Shown: positions 24,608 through 37,331, counted from the stretch's first letter. The stretch: 64,000 nucleotides of DNA from Lumbricus rubellus (GCA_945859605.1 OX243811.1:66130395-66194394); one strand, 5' to 3'. The notes: a model not told the origin generated them from the sequence alone. Made by a program: numbers and translations.

Positions 24608-24976
24608 CAGTGGTTCCCAAACCTTTTGGACCTTAGGGCCACATTTTGTACATGTACGTTGGAGGACACGAGGGCCACTTTTTTCAGTTGAAGGACATTA
24701 GGAGGCCACGTACAAGGCTATAATTTAATTAACTAAAAGCATACTATAAAATTGTTATAATTGAATTTTATTGATTAAAAATAGGATGTTTGATGTTATT
24801 AATAGACGTCAAAATAAAATAATTTGTGTTCTATCCATCGATGTGCATCCTGTGCAAATTGTCAATTTTTTCATAATAGCCTAGCCTGCTTTTGACAGTT
24901 CGTTTAGGGATGAGGGCCATTTTTGGAGGCCTGGCGGGCCACTTTTGGTCCGCGGGCCACGGGTTGGGAACCGCTG
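24608..24976. mobile_element. hAT-type MITE private to unit B
   Basis: Terminal inverted repeats CAGTGGTTCCCAAACC and GGTTGGGAACCGCTG, flanked by CCCTAGTC and CCCTAGCC (8 bp, one mismatch). The internal sequence has repeated GGGCCACTTTT phrases. It is 369 bp long and non-coding. Confidence 0.88.
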
Positions 24977-26486
24977 CCCTAGCCTTTCTAACTTAAAGCT
25001 TCCGTCATCTTCATTTAAAAGAATTGTACCCAGCTAAATAATCTTTGGTGGGCCTGTTGCTAACAATTACTTAGGACTAATGCGACCATTTTCTACTGCG
25101 ATTGCTTCTTAGGCTATGTAAGCTTACATGTTAAATTTATTGGCTCACAGATAGCCTAGGCCTACCTGAATTTCTGTTTAAATATCATCCTCATTGCACA
25201 ACTGAATGAAACAAGTAGGCCCCTATGTTGGCTAACTTGTTATTATATTATGCTATCATAATTTCTTGTACATTGCCTGGATCGATAGGCCTATATTTGG
25301 TTTATTTTTTTTTTGGTTTGAAGACCAAATAAAATCCATGAATAGGACCCTATTATAATAGGCCTAGGCTACCGCATCGACGATGTTAGACCACGATGTA
25401 TAGGCTAAAAGTTGCCGCACGCACATTGTCACAACATAGGCCTAGTGCAGACACCTTGACTTCGTGAAATTGCAGTTGAGCAGTTTCGCCACAATCATTT
25501 CAGACCATATGTTCCGTGCTCTGGCTCTCATGTCTTGTCCCTTCACACGTCTTTGCAGGCGACAGCGCATTCAGTGAGCTGCCCACAATGCACCTTCTCG
25601 TAGGCTATAATTATGATATCCACCTGCTCATAATAAGCCTATGGTAGGCCTACCTGCTTATAAATATTGCCAAGCATGCTTGTGAATGTTGCCTTTGTGC
25701 AAGTCTATAATCGATGTCGAAAATATTTGCTGGTAAAATTAATCATGAACTATAATAATTACAAAGCCGAGTAGCAATCTATCTCTTCGTTGTGCCTTTG
25801 GACTTTGGTGCAATAAGCTTATTGACCGCCGATGTTTCACGCGAAAAGATTGCAATGAATTAAATTTTTACAGCACATAGGCTACATAGGCCTAGGGGAA
25901 AGATTGTTGTGTAAACTGTAAATGGATTACAGTCAGTATTAACACCGTATCTAAAAGAATAAATAACTGATTGGCGATAATTACTTTTAAGTAGGCCTAT
26001 TTTTAAAATATCCGTTACGTGTGCATTGGAAACAAAACCATGGAGAAACATTATTGTAAGACTTCAATAAATAAACCCCGTTGTTCGAACAGTTCGCAAC
26101 TGATAAAGTACAACGTTATTTTACTAATTTCCAGCAGCAAAATAGGCCTACATCCAGGCCTATACATAACCAGACAAAAACCAGCTATTAGCCTAACAGT
26201 GCAGTGTTGTCATTGATTATTCTCAAGCTTTAACTTTCCATTTATTCGCTCATTCGCTTATTCATTCACTCATTCAATCAATCAATCATTTAGGCCTATT
26301 CATCCATTCATTCATTCAGTGAAATACATTCTATTTAGAAATCATCTATTTCAGGCGTAACCTATTCCAAAAGTATCCTCGCAGTGCATTCGGTGTGAAC
26401 AAATCTTAGGCTACTAGTGCTATTGGCCTGCGGGGCCAAGTTATTCAAGCCCCAATCAAGGGATAGGCAACTCAGGACATTTTCAC

Positions 26487-26690
26487 TTAGCTCATTGTAT
26501 AGAATTCATTCGGACATTTATATAGCGCTCCTTCAAGTGAAAAACTACTCAGAGGCGCTTCCGACTCCAGCGCGCCCAAAGGTTTAGTAAGGAACGATCC
26601 TGGTAGAGTCCCAGGGTGCAGGCGTAGCTCAAAAAGAAGGCTATTCCAGACCAACGGACCAACCACAGAAAAGGATCGATTCTTCATGGT
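26487..26690 (-). mobile_element. LINE 3' end (reverse transcriptase C-terminal remnant)
   Basis: The reverse strand encodes NRSFSVVGPLVWNSL...ELRL, matching the C-terminal signature R-x-FSVxGPxxWNSLP of many LINE reverse transcriptases. It is followed by GAAGCGCCTCTGAGTAG and a GCGCTATATAAAT tail. It is truncated at its 5' end and absent from the matching spot of unit A. Confidence 0.65.
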
Positions 26691-27754
26691 AGCAGTAGGC
26701 TACGTCGCCAGTAGGCCTACGAGCAAAAGGAACCCAGAGGACTCCCTTATCAGCAGAATGTAGACATAGTTACGTCAGTCAGTGTATAGTCTACTCATTC
26801 GTTATTAAATTCAAACGAATATGAGTACCGGTGCGAGAATTTGAAATTCACTACATAAGACAGTAGACCCTTCACCCTTATAGGTATAAATGTACATCTG
26901 TCACAGTAACCGACTTTAATTTCTGCACTTTGCTACACACACTTTCGCCTTAAATGCTAGGCTAATGCAAAGAGACAACAGAGATTTTCTAGCAACGTAT
27001 TATCGGTTTTACTGTACTTTACACTAGCAAAACCTAGGCTGAATTTGGAAATTCACCACCTTTGGATAAGCTTTGATGGAAGGCAACTCGAGATAATCAC
27101 CAAGTGGGAAACTCAGTGTATCGTAGGTAACTCAGAGTATGACAGTCAAGGCTTTGAAAGTAAACTAGGCTATGTAGGCAAAATATGGTAAACAAATTAC
27201 CCATTTTCGGTTATAAGAATTTTACACATAGCCTAATCGTTAAGACTAACTTCCTTCCAACTCGATCAGATATGAACTGCATATGCCTACCATCGTATTC
27301 AGCGCACCAGGATAATTGATCCACAGGTTTTTTAAAGTCAACCGCCGACACGAAAAGTCCCGAATTGCAATAAAATAACCTCTTCGTATTTCTAACTACA
27401 TGTATAGCCTACAGCAGAGCTTGGCAATCTATTTCTAAACGCTGCATAGACCGAAAAGGTCAGAGATCTGAATTCTATAACCCGCCACTAAAATCAGGAA
27501 AGTGCATGCATGGCGCCGTTCTGACGCATTCCATGGATTATATTCCATGGATTTCCCGAGTGACGTTGTGTGACTTGTGTCATCGTCGTCGATCTTACAC
27601 GATTTCCTTCAAATACTTCAAAATACTTCGAATACCAGCTGCAGAAAGCATGCACGAAATGCTACCTTGGCAGTGGTATCCTACGTAGGTATCCTTGGGA
27701 ACTTCCTATAAATTGACAGTGGTAGGCCTACCTAGATACCTTTGGGAACTTGTC

Positions 27755-30384
27755 CTAAATTGGCGGTGGTGAGTAGTTGCCCTTGAGAACATCCCCTGGA
27801 AGAGCTTTCTTGATGTTTATCGGGACCTCCCCTCTGGCCATACGCGACATCTTTTGCCAGACGGCCTGGATACGATCGAGGTCATGGAGATGGGAGAAGA
27901 TATACAGATACCAGGAAGGACCCGTGAATAGTTCTTCGAGTTTGTCACCGTTCAGAACATAAGTGGATAAGAACTGTTTATGGGTGATGTTGCCGGCCTT
28001 GAGCGGTAGAAGTCCCGTGATGTAGAAGTCGTCGACCCAGAAGAAAGGCACGTGGTAGGAGACTTTGTAGAGCTTCTCTGCCACGTCCGTTGAGAGGATG
28101 AATGCGCTTCCCGAGCAGTACGTCGGATAGTACTCCTCTTTCCATTCCTCCTTCGTTACCTGTGGAAAAAGAATGAAAGACAAGATCGTAATTAATTCCG
28201 GTCTGAGTATATGGCCGATTAGTCTGGAGGGTGTTCGCCCTGCAAGAGGGAAGGTCACAGAAGCCGGGTTAGAATACCGGTCCGGTTTTAAGGCGCATAT
28301 CATGGAGAAATTTAGACGGACAAGGAGTTAACAGTTGACTAGGGAATGAAGAAAGTGATGATTCTGAGTTCGGCATAGAGGACATAATGTATCTAGTCTA
28401 TCTAGATGCAATGAAGGCGAATGAGAGGAATTCATAGAATCATCCATTTGATGTAATGCATGCAGTATAGTCTATAGGTATATAGTCGACGATGTTCTAT
28501 CGACATATTGCCACATCGTCTCTTCAAAGGATCATCAACTTTACAGCGGCCTAACTTCAACCGACAATCGTCTGTTGTCCCGGACATTATTATAATGGCG
28601 CTATAGAAGTCAGCAGACACGACTAGAAGTCACTAGATCATGTTAGACAATCAAGTAAAAAATTTCGCTAATATTTAAGAATCCAATAAGAAGTCGACGA
28701 TGTTCCATCGGCATAATGCCACCTCAGCAGAAAAGACTAGATCATGTTAGAGAATCAAGTAATAATTTTCGATAATATTCAAGAATCCGATTGACAGACC
28801 GCAACCGGTATCAATATACAGTACCGTAATGCAGTTAACTTAATTAACATCAATCTTAACTAGACCTACCAACAGAACAGACAGCGTGCAATACAAATTA
28901 GAAATCCGCCAATCGTCCATCATCCACCCTTCTCTTAAATTTCAGACCATGGTTTCCATCCTCACTTCACAGTCGCATCTGCTCGAAGTCTTTCAGTCAA
29001 GCTTCCACCCTGTCCTGCAGCCATTTCAGTCCACCATCTGAAGATCAACTGACCCTTCACAGCGTTACTGGACATTAATTATAAAGCACCTCTCGCAGTA
29101 CCACGTATGAACAGTTTATATCACATCCATTCAGCGCATCTCACCCTTCCATCTTCCGAACCAACTCTGCTCACCAGTGTCCGAACCAACCCTGCCCACT
29201 AGTATCCGAACCAACCCTGCCTACCAGTATCCGAACCAACCCTGCCACTAGTATCCGAACCAACCCTGCCTACCAGTATCCGAACCAACCCTGCCCACCA
29301 GTATCCGAACCAACTCTGCTCACCAGTGTCCGAACCAACCCAGCCCACTAGTATCCGAACCAACCCTGCCTACCAGTATCCGAACCAACCCTGCAGCCAC
29401 TAGTATCCGAACCAACCCTGCCTACCAGTATCCGAACCAACCATGCCCATTTCCCTGTCTTACCTTCCACTTTCCAGTTCGCATCACCGGCATTCCGTAC
29501 CAAACGGCACACATGAGTAATCCATGCGTGAACTCTAGTCCTCTGCCCTGCATCCTCTTCAAATGCCGCATCAGGCTGAACATATTGACGAAGATATCAT
29601 CGTCTGTCTTCAATACGAAGATCGCCTGACGACAGTTGTGGGTGATCCACTTGAGAGCACTGACACCCTTGTGGGTCAGGTTGTGGTAGGTGTCAAGGAA
29701 GTCCTCCTGAACGAGGTCCTGGTACTGTCCCTGCTCAAAGTATAAAGCCTTCTGTGCGTTCGTGCTATTTAATTCACTACCGAGATTCGAAACTCCCATG
29801 AAGAATACAACTCGGATGGGATCCGTGTACTGCAACATGTTCCCCCAGGTCTGTCGGATGACAGTTCGTCGCTTGTAGTGGTCGGGAGCGGTGTGAACGT
29901 AGACGAGAAGGAACACCTCATCCTTACCACAGACCTTCGGCGAGTTGATGACATACTTGAACGGATGTGGTTTGGCCACCTTGACGGAATGAGGCTCGTC
30001 CTTGAGCTGTTTCACTATCTCACCGACGTGACTCATATTCGCCTTCAACAGCGTGTGGTTCTTCTCAACGCGGTTCATATCCCAGGTTTTGTTTAAACCC
30101 CTTCCATGGTGACCTCCTTTGATGACCAGCGACGTATTGACCGAAGAGTTCCTCCGTCTACTAGGCTGGTCCAACACATCCACCAGTCGCCGCGTTGCAC
30201 TTGATGACTCGCGCTTGTCAATCGTCGTCCGTTCAGTGGCTGACAGCTGGTTGAGCTCTGGGTCTGCGTCACCGGAAGTGAGAAGGGCTTCGTTGGATAC
30301 GATGTAGACCATGTTACGGACCATGATGAAAGCGGCCACTGTGAGAAGGAAGAACAGACCAAGGCGCTTCTCAACGGCCTTCAT
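27755..30384 (-). CDS. GT31 family glycosyltransferase (beta-1,3-galactosyltransferase-like), copy B
   Basis: Two exons on the reverse strand: 30384-29464 and 28159-27755, with the same junction sequences and phase as copy A; 441 residues. The signal-anchor follows MKAVEKRLG (LFFLLTVAAFIMV). The catalytic domain has RRTVIRQTW, KTDDDIFVN (Asp 261-263) and FFWVDDFYITG (Asp 350-351). All motifs are intact, so the enzyme is predicted active in the Golgi. Compared with A it lacks the stem repeat expansion and ends ALPGDVLKGNYSPPPI, with the stop TAG lying in the CTAAATTGG repeat word. The 3' ends of exon 1 are nearly identical between copies, whereas the stem and N-terminus differ more. This could reflect selection or gene conversion. 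The natural sugar acceptor is unknown. Confidence 0.87.
29157..29450. repeat. 25-bp minisatellite in GT31-B intron
   Basis: About 11-12 units of CCGAACCAACCCTGCCTACCA plus GTAT end immediately inside the donor of exon 1. Units alternate between TACCAG, CCACTAG and CACCAG variants. Confidence 0.92.
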
Positions 30385-33035
30385 TCTCCAACACGATTCT
30401 CTCGACGTTCGTCTGTCTTAGATCAAACCAAGAACCACTGCAGCACGATTATCCCTGAAGCTGAAGTCATATGTATCTTTCGTTTCCAATTCTCCAAGGT
30501 TTTGAACATCATCGAAACTCAGCAGACATGTACATTGTAGATTGTAGATACGGTAAACTCATACGAATGGCTCATGCAACAAGGCAGTAGGCCTACAGAA
30601 TTAGCCTGTTAGGTCTCTTACAGGCTAGAAACAACCACTCCTATTCCCGGCTCATGTTGCTCCTTGTTGATAGAACATAAACATCATCTGCCGGTCGACC
30701 ACTGACAAGCACAGGCTATACGGCCTTTGCCTGCTGTCCAATTTTCAGTCGGTTAGTGCTCCGATCAATTGGCGCATGACAAAGCACCTGTTAAAAGCAC
30801 AGACGAACATGTCTGAAGTCATATTACATAGACAAGTAATTGACAGATAAAGTTGAATTGTTTTAAGGGAAATGCATTCATGCATACACAAACACCAATG
30901 CCTACGCACACACTCACGCACGCACACACACACGCAAACACACACACACACACACACACGCAAACACAAACGCCTACGCGCGCACACACAGCAATAAACA
31001 GGACCTCTTGACCTGACAATTCTAAGAGTATTATTATAGCACTACTGAAATGAAATGATATGCATAGGAATGACTAGTGGCTTGAAAGATGTAGGCCGTG
31101 AACATGATAAAGTACATGTAAATATAAACAAGGCAGATGAGGGGATGACGAAACCGTTGAATGAGAACTGTTAAAATTCTATCCCACAGTCAACAAAAGG
31201 TTTTTGTTTGGGTAGCCTGCAGCAGACATGTAGCACACCTGTCTTGGAGACCCCACCTCCTCATACATCAACCATTATGTACAAATTAATGTGCGGTGAA
31301 CCAGAGGCGGATATAGAAATTTTCGAGCGGGCAAAATGTTCGGTCATCTTTGTCAGAAAAATCTTATGACCTTTTTAAGTCATTGTATTTGGAAAATATA
31401 AATTTTCCTGCCATTCCAAATATAAATTTTCCTGCCAAAATAACTGATGACCATTTTGTAGTCATCTGGTCTTAATCTCTTCGAAATATACTAGTATGAC
31501 CTCTCTCTAGTCGTAATTAAATGCTACTTTTTCTCTCTCGCCTTTTCCCGCTGCATTGGTTTAAAGCTCTTTTAAACCAAATTGTGGCCACGTCCTATGC
31601 ACTCTTGGAACGGGGAAGGGGGCATGACCGGATTGGTCCCTCTGGATCCGCTCCTGCAGCGAACTCCGTACGACATTAACATCTGTAATAATTATTTCGA
31701 AACGTATCCAGGCCTGTGGAATAAATACCGAAATGATCGAAATCTGAGTCTTGAGCTGTCTCGGACCATTAAACCATGTGTCTCTGTCTCGATCGAAGTC
31801 TAGCATATACTGTCTTTCCTACAAGTCTGAGTCCAACGTTTGGAAGCGAAACGCGAACACTCTCACATAGAGATACATGCCTACATGAGAAGTGCGCTGT
31901 AACAGAATGATGTGGATAAATTTAATGTAGCTAACTTACCACAACATCCGTGTAAATTGAGTTAATCAAGTAGATAAATCGCAAGTTTACATCAAACCTG
32001 ATCAAACTTGATCAGAGGCTTTTACAACGAATGAGACGAAGATTTCAACGCAAACGTGTCTCGCCTATTACAAGACATTGATTGACCAAAGACAAAATAA
32101 ATATCCTCAAATGTTTCTCTATAATAGATGTCGTATTCCATGTACTGACGTAGGCCTACACCAACTGTACACACACACCCGTCCTATGTGCTAACAAGCG
32201 TACAGCCCACGGTGCAAGATTTACTATGCTAGCAGAACTATTATAATAGGCTATAGGCATAGGTTCAGAGTCCGTTGTATTCCTTTTGGTGTCACGCCCA
32301 AAATCCAAGCACATACGTCAGAAGCTGCAGTCGGTAGGTTTCACAAATAAGCCTACTTGGCCGAAACGCTTGGCTGACTTGCCAGCCAAAGATATTACGG
32401 TTGGCTTGGCCAGCCTGTAGCGGCGGTAGGCCTTGTAGCTTGTGGCACTGTCACCGTGGTTACGCTTGATAGATCGCAAGATCAATTCACAGAGAACCTT
32501 GGACAGATCGCAACCGCCACAGGCAGCTTGGCGCACGTCACGGTCTCACATGGCTAGCAGTAATACCGATATACCCAAGCCTATTCCAAGGCCGATTGAT
32601 TTAGACGTTAGGTGGAGCTAAGAGGAGAGAATGTAAATGGGAGCAAAACTTAATCAGGAATGATAGAAAGTCGAGATTCTTATCTCGAGACTTCCATAGC
32701 GCCGAGTAGGATGGACACGCGGGAGATTGCAGTAACCGGTTGATTGATTGATTGGTTATCTGACTGACTGATTGCTTGCTTGATTGATTGCGTGTGAGGC
32801 GCCACTGTATATCCAAGTGCAGGGCACCAGCTTATTCACGAGCGCTTCTCAAGTCAAGTCTTTCACTCGCAGCAGTTGCTCATCGCCATCGTTTTATGCT
32901 TGATCATCGAATGCGCAATTAACTACCAGTGTAGTCGCATTCGCTCAGTCAAGACAAATTCAATAGACAATTATAAGGTTAGGAATGGTGGGAGATCAAG
33001 AATTATGACATAATGTTTAGCGCAATTGTAATTAA
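30385..33035. other. Intergenic region upstream of GT31-B; no gene seen
   Basis: The first about 445 bases match unit A upstream of its GT31 gene and may hold the promoter. Then come a CA microsatellite (about 30895-30985), a relic at about 31305-31480 with ATGACCTTTTTAAGTCAT words like those amplified at 60270-61150, and unique sequence. No exon is supported. Confidence 0.5.
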
Positions 33036-33735
33036 CCCTTTCGTGTCCCTTGTATCCATATGGCAACACAGCTAATTAAAGTTATTATTTTCTTATGTAA
33101 GCTTTTTAAAACAGAATTTGAAGCAGCATTTGCAACATCTATGATGGCTAAAGGTAATTATTGCCCTGGGAAGTATCTTTGTGGAAATTGTGTTCTACTA
33201 TTATGACCTTGAAGTCAGTGTGATTTCCCTGTTTCAAAGGTAAATTTTTCCAATTTAATTTCTTTTTACTGATAAACGCTAGGAAAGAGTAAAAAATATT
33301 TTTGGTGTAGGCATTGATCAGTATTCAACTCTGACTTACCATAAATTCACTGTTTTGTGTAAATTTGCAAAATCAGTTACTTTTATATCGGTTGCCATTT
33401 GGCAACAATGGGAAGCCATGGATGTGCAGCAAAGTGTAGTCTGATTTTGGCCCATTATGTAAACAGCTAAAGTTTGTGTATTTGAACATAAAATAATAAG
33501 ATTAATTCATGGATGTGTGAAGTCCTCACAGAAATAGGCTTAGAATGTGGTTTATCCATATTTGGTAATATGGGATGAATGCTTTTGCTGCACGATGGAT
33601 GCCGATTTAGACGGGAGAGTTTCATGCTATGGCAGGTGCTTGCTGGCATCAGCTGATACATTCTAAATGCCATTGCCAACGCTCTCATGCAGAAACTGAG
33701 TCTGAAGGGGGTGATGTACCACTGACTAGACGGAA

Positions 33736-34054
33736 ATGGGTGGGGTGGGTGAGTGAGGATGGGTGGGGAATGGTGGGGTGGGTGGGGTAGGGTAAGGTCG
33801 GGTGGGGAGGGATGAAGTTGGTGGGAAGGTGGGTTGGGGTTGATGGAGTAAGGGTGGGGGTTGGAGGGGTTGGGTTGGGTGGACTTGGGTTGTGTGGGCT
33901 TGGGTTGTTGTGGCCTGGGGTGGGGTCAGGTGGGCTGGGTTGGGGTTGGGTGGGTTGGGGAGCAGGCGGTTGGGTAGCCAGCAAGTAGGGTGGAGAAGTA
34001 AGGAATTGGGGTGAATCCTATATTTCCCGGGGCAACGTCTGGTACCCCAGCTAG
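33736..34054 (+). mobile_element. Helitron 3' end nested in the piggyBac-type element
   Basis: A G/T-rich tract ends CCCGGGGCAACGTCTGG, then TACCCCAGCTAG|T, almost identical to the Helitron terminus at 12476. The 5' end was not located, so the extent is a minimum. Proline/threonine-rich reverse frames here are artefacts. Confidence 0.72.
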
Positions 34055-34205
34055 TTGCCCATAAAGGTGTTGAGTCGACCCTGTTGACCTTTTCAACATG
34101 CTCTCTGCAATGTACCACATAGACCACAAAAGTGTACAGTGGTAGCACAGGATATTCTGGTGGGTTTTGAAGTAAGAAATAATTGTCATGTGAAATATTA
34201 GACAT

Positions 34206-34746
34206 TATCCCCCTGCGATTACCCTGACCGTTACCCCCCCCCTGTAGGACATTGCCCCCAGTGCCATTACCATGGACATCTGTTTACATTTAGGTCCAGT
34301 GTCTGTATGTGTGTACGTATGTATGCATGTATGTATATGTATGTACGCATGCAATGCCATGCATGTATGTATGTATGTGTGTACGTATGTATGTATGTAG
34401 AAACATATACATACATGTATACATACGTTCTACACATTTGTACATACTAATTTACATAAGATTACACGCATGATTATATGCGTACAATCACAGCATATAT
34501 AGATTACATACATACACACGTATATGCATGCATATATATACATACATTTGCACATTCATACATACATACTAACATTTACATGCATACATACATACATAAT
34601 ATATACATACATGCATACATACTTACATGCATACATACACCGGACCTAATGTAAACAGACTTGGGGGTAATGGCAAAGGGGTTGTGTCCTACGGGGATAA
34701 AGGTCGAGGTAATGACGGGGGGAGGTGGTAATCGCAGGGGGCAATG
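34206..34746. mobile_element. Palindromic MITE with central (CATA)n tract
   Basis: The left arm TCCCCCTGCGATTACC (from about 34208) pairs with GGTAATCGCAGGGGG (to about 34744). A second inner pair is GTTTACATTTAGGTCC with GGACCTAATGTAAAC. The centre is a long ATGT/CATA microsatellite that is itself self-complementary. Nested in the piggyBac-type element. Confidence 0.72.
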
Positions 34747-35047
34747 GGCCGGGGGTAATGTCCTAGACCTAGACATGCAATATGCAGTCAATTTTAGGTT
34801 TCTTATGCTACTTGACACTTACTCTATCATTGTTGCCATATGGACACTTTTCCATGCATTCCCATTGTTGCCAAATGGCAACACTAATTAATTTTAATTA
34901 GGCAATGCCTAATTACTAAATATTTTTTGTGGCACAACATATTGGTCATATCTCTTCAAAAAACACTTCATATATTTTTTTGCTGCTCAATAAATAATTC
35001 GGACACGAAAGGGTTAAGATTGTATAGTGGAGTCTATAATTAGTAGC

Positions 35048-36265
35048 CAGGGCCGGTAGTTACGAGATAGAATAGCGTACGCTAGGCGAAAAGGCTGTTC
35101 ACGGACTTTGTTATTCTCTTAACGGGTTTTACTCTTGTATGGAAGTCATATAGCAGGCGCAGACCATGGATTATCAATTCATCTCACTAAAGCGTGGTTA
35201 TAGATACTAGGTTATGGCGCATGCGCATAGCCTACTATATTTATATGCATCGTCTCCAACAAGAAGTAAGAAAGTAGATATAGGCGGCCGCAAAGCAAAA
35301 CGATTCATATTTGATATAGTTTAAATTCAAAATCCAGAGACTTGACAAGAGAAAATAATAATTATGTGAGTGAAAGTTAGATGTAATAAAATTACATAGC
35401 GAGAAAGTGAAAAATATTTTAAATAGAACGGTGATTATGTGGATAGAATATGATGAAACCGTAACCGGTTTCAGCTAGTGATCGCCGAATTAAAATTCTT
35501 AAAGGAGCTATTTCTTGTTAGTTTCTCGAACTGTCCAGTTTCACGTGGCATGCCGCATGCGTTTGATTTATTGTGGAGTTTAATATGCAAGCTGTCGCTA
35601 GAACAAACTAATTACAACAGACAAAAGGGCCGCAACGTTAGACGGGCCGCTTGTCACGTTAGGTAAGTGACCCACAAATTGGTATTCGTACCATGCAGCG
35701 ACGCTTCGAATGCAATTTTCTAGGGTATTTAGCCAAATTTTAATATTTTGTGACGGCGAAAATAAAAACCAATATAATGTTCGCCGTCGACGGAGGGTAC
35801 GAATTCATTGCAGATGTTTTAAACACGTTTTGACATCTTAAGTGTGGTCGAATGCAGCGAGTTTCGAGTCACGTTAGGTAAGTGACCCACAAATTGGTAT
35901 TCGTACCATGCAGCGACGCTTCGAATGCAATTTTCTAGGTTATTTAGCCAAATTTTAATATTTTGTGACGGCGAAAATAAAAGCCAATATAATGTTCGCC
36001 GTCGACGAAGGGTACGAGTTCATTTTAAACACGTTTTGACGTGTAAAGTGTCGTCGAATGCAGCGAGTTTCGAGACACAAACAGACGCCATCTTAGGGAG
36101 TAGAGACTTATAGCTGGTCGAGAATGGGAGTACCACTATTCAGAGAGTACAGGTCTGCGCCTGCCCCGTGACTACCATTTTATATCGTTATTCGGGAGCA
36201 GGGTAGATTTATGCCGAAAACGGCATTTACGCTACGTATAAGAATGTCCAAGACTACCGGCTCTG
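35048..36265. mobile_element. TIR element with CAGGGCCGGTAGT ends (class uncertain)
   Basis: Left end CAGGGCCGGTAGT; right end ACTACCGGCTCTG, complementary with one mismatch. Subterminal words (AGCGTACGCTAGGCG and CATTTACGCTACGTA) are also roughly inverted. No target duplication was recognised and no transposase seen. It contains a 215-bp internal tandem duplication. Confidence 0.5.
35655..36075. repeat. 215-bp tandem duplication
   Basis: Two adjacent copies begin CACGTTAGGTAAGTGACC at 35655 and 35870. They differ by a few substitutions and a short deletion in the second. The high identity suggests a recent event. Confidence 0.92.
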
Positions 36266-36363
36266 ATGCATATGAAATATGCGTGTCTACATAATTATAA
36301 TCTCTATTCGATACTATTCTTCTTACGATCAAATATATATATATATATATAAAAAATTATATA

Positions 36364-37331
36364 CACTGTGTCCGGAAAAAAACCAACCAGTTTTGTAAAT
36401 ATGAAAATAAATAGTAAATATTCATCGATTTTCACAATTCAAACACCATTTTAATCCTGACATATTTCTGTAACAATTGTGAAAATATAAAAGTTCCAGT
36501 CCAAATAATGACGTCATAATGACGTCAGTTGCATCAAAATGCATATAGCCGGCCATTCATGCATGGTTCGGTTGGTATTATTGGCTTTTGGTAAAACGGA
36601 AATCCGTTTAATAGAACCAGAAGTGAAAATAAATGCAGCTTATTAGAGGGATTGTCTGCTCTATAAAAAAGTGGTGCCTGATATCCGAGAATATTCGGAA
36701 CAATAGCCTACACATTTCAACAAAATAGCGCTTCAGCTCACTGAGTTCGTGAATCTGTTGATCTGTTGACTAAAAAGACTCGGAATTCATTCATCTTAAT
36801 CTTTGGCCGCAAAACGGCCGCCCGCTTAAATCCCACTGATAATAAGAGTTGGAGATTGATGGAGGAGAAGGTGCAGGCTACAAGACAAGGATAAGAGACA
36901 TTGAAGAACTCCGTAAGCGAATTGTTATAACGCCTCGGAGGTTTTCATAAGCTGGTTATCGATGCTGCTGTTGGGTATTAGCGCGACCCTTTTGACGCTT
37001 ATGTTGAAGCCAAAGGTGTACTCTTTGACCACAAATTGCAGTCTGACATAATTCAGATATAAAAATAAAATTAAACTTACATTTATTATTGATAAATTAC
37101 ATGATAAAATATTGAAATTGTGGATGATTTTGCGCATTTATCTCTTAAATTTGACTTTTTGTGCAAATGACGTCATTATGACGTCATTATTTGGACTGGA
37201 ACTTTTATATTTTCACAATTGTTAGAGAAATATGTCAGGATTAAAATGGTGTTTGAATTGTGAAAATCGATGAATATTTACTATTTATTTTCATATTTAC
37301 AAAACTGGTTGTTTTTTTTCCGGACACAGTG
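36364..37331 (+). mobile_element. Decayed Tc1/mariner-type element with long inverted repeats
   Basis: Ends CACTGTGTCCGGAAAAAAAC and their complement are flanked by TA (36362-36363, 37332-37333) within TA microsatellites. The inverted repeats extend about 165 bases and include TGACGTCATAATGACGTCA. The interior at about 36815-36930 encodes LNPTDNKSWRLMEEKVQATR, then IRDIEELRKRIV after a frameshift. This matches the C-terminal DDE-transposase pattern LNPIDN-x-W. Inactive. Confidence 0.85.

Larger units (their letters stand above)
22900..30830. repeat. Segmental duplication, unit B
   Basis: Collinear partner of unit A. It contains the pseudogenised last exon of the adaptor gene, the shared spacer and an intact GT31 gene. 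Insertions private to B include a hAT MITE (24608-24976), a LINE 3' end (26487-26690) and an approximately 180-base insertion within the pseudo-exon. No copies of the upstream adaptor exons exist here, so the duplicated segment began in the last intron of that gene. Confidence 0.85.
33036..35013. mobile_element. Non-autonomous piggyBac-type element (TTAA-flanked)
   Basis: Ends CCCTTTCGTGTCC and GGACACGAAAGGG are perfect inverted repeats flanked by TTAA (33032-33035 and 35014-35017), as known for piggyBac. Subterminal inverted blocks around TTGCCATTTGGCAACAATGG (33391-33410) and its complement near 34855-34875 support one element. No intact transposase was seen. It contains a Helitron 3' end and a palindromic MITE, so it is older than both. 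Confidence 0.85.

Noticed and set aside
35478..36113. Two 62-residue frames around the 215-bp duplication
   Set aside because: They lie inside a TIR element and show no family features.
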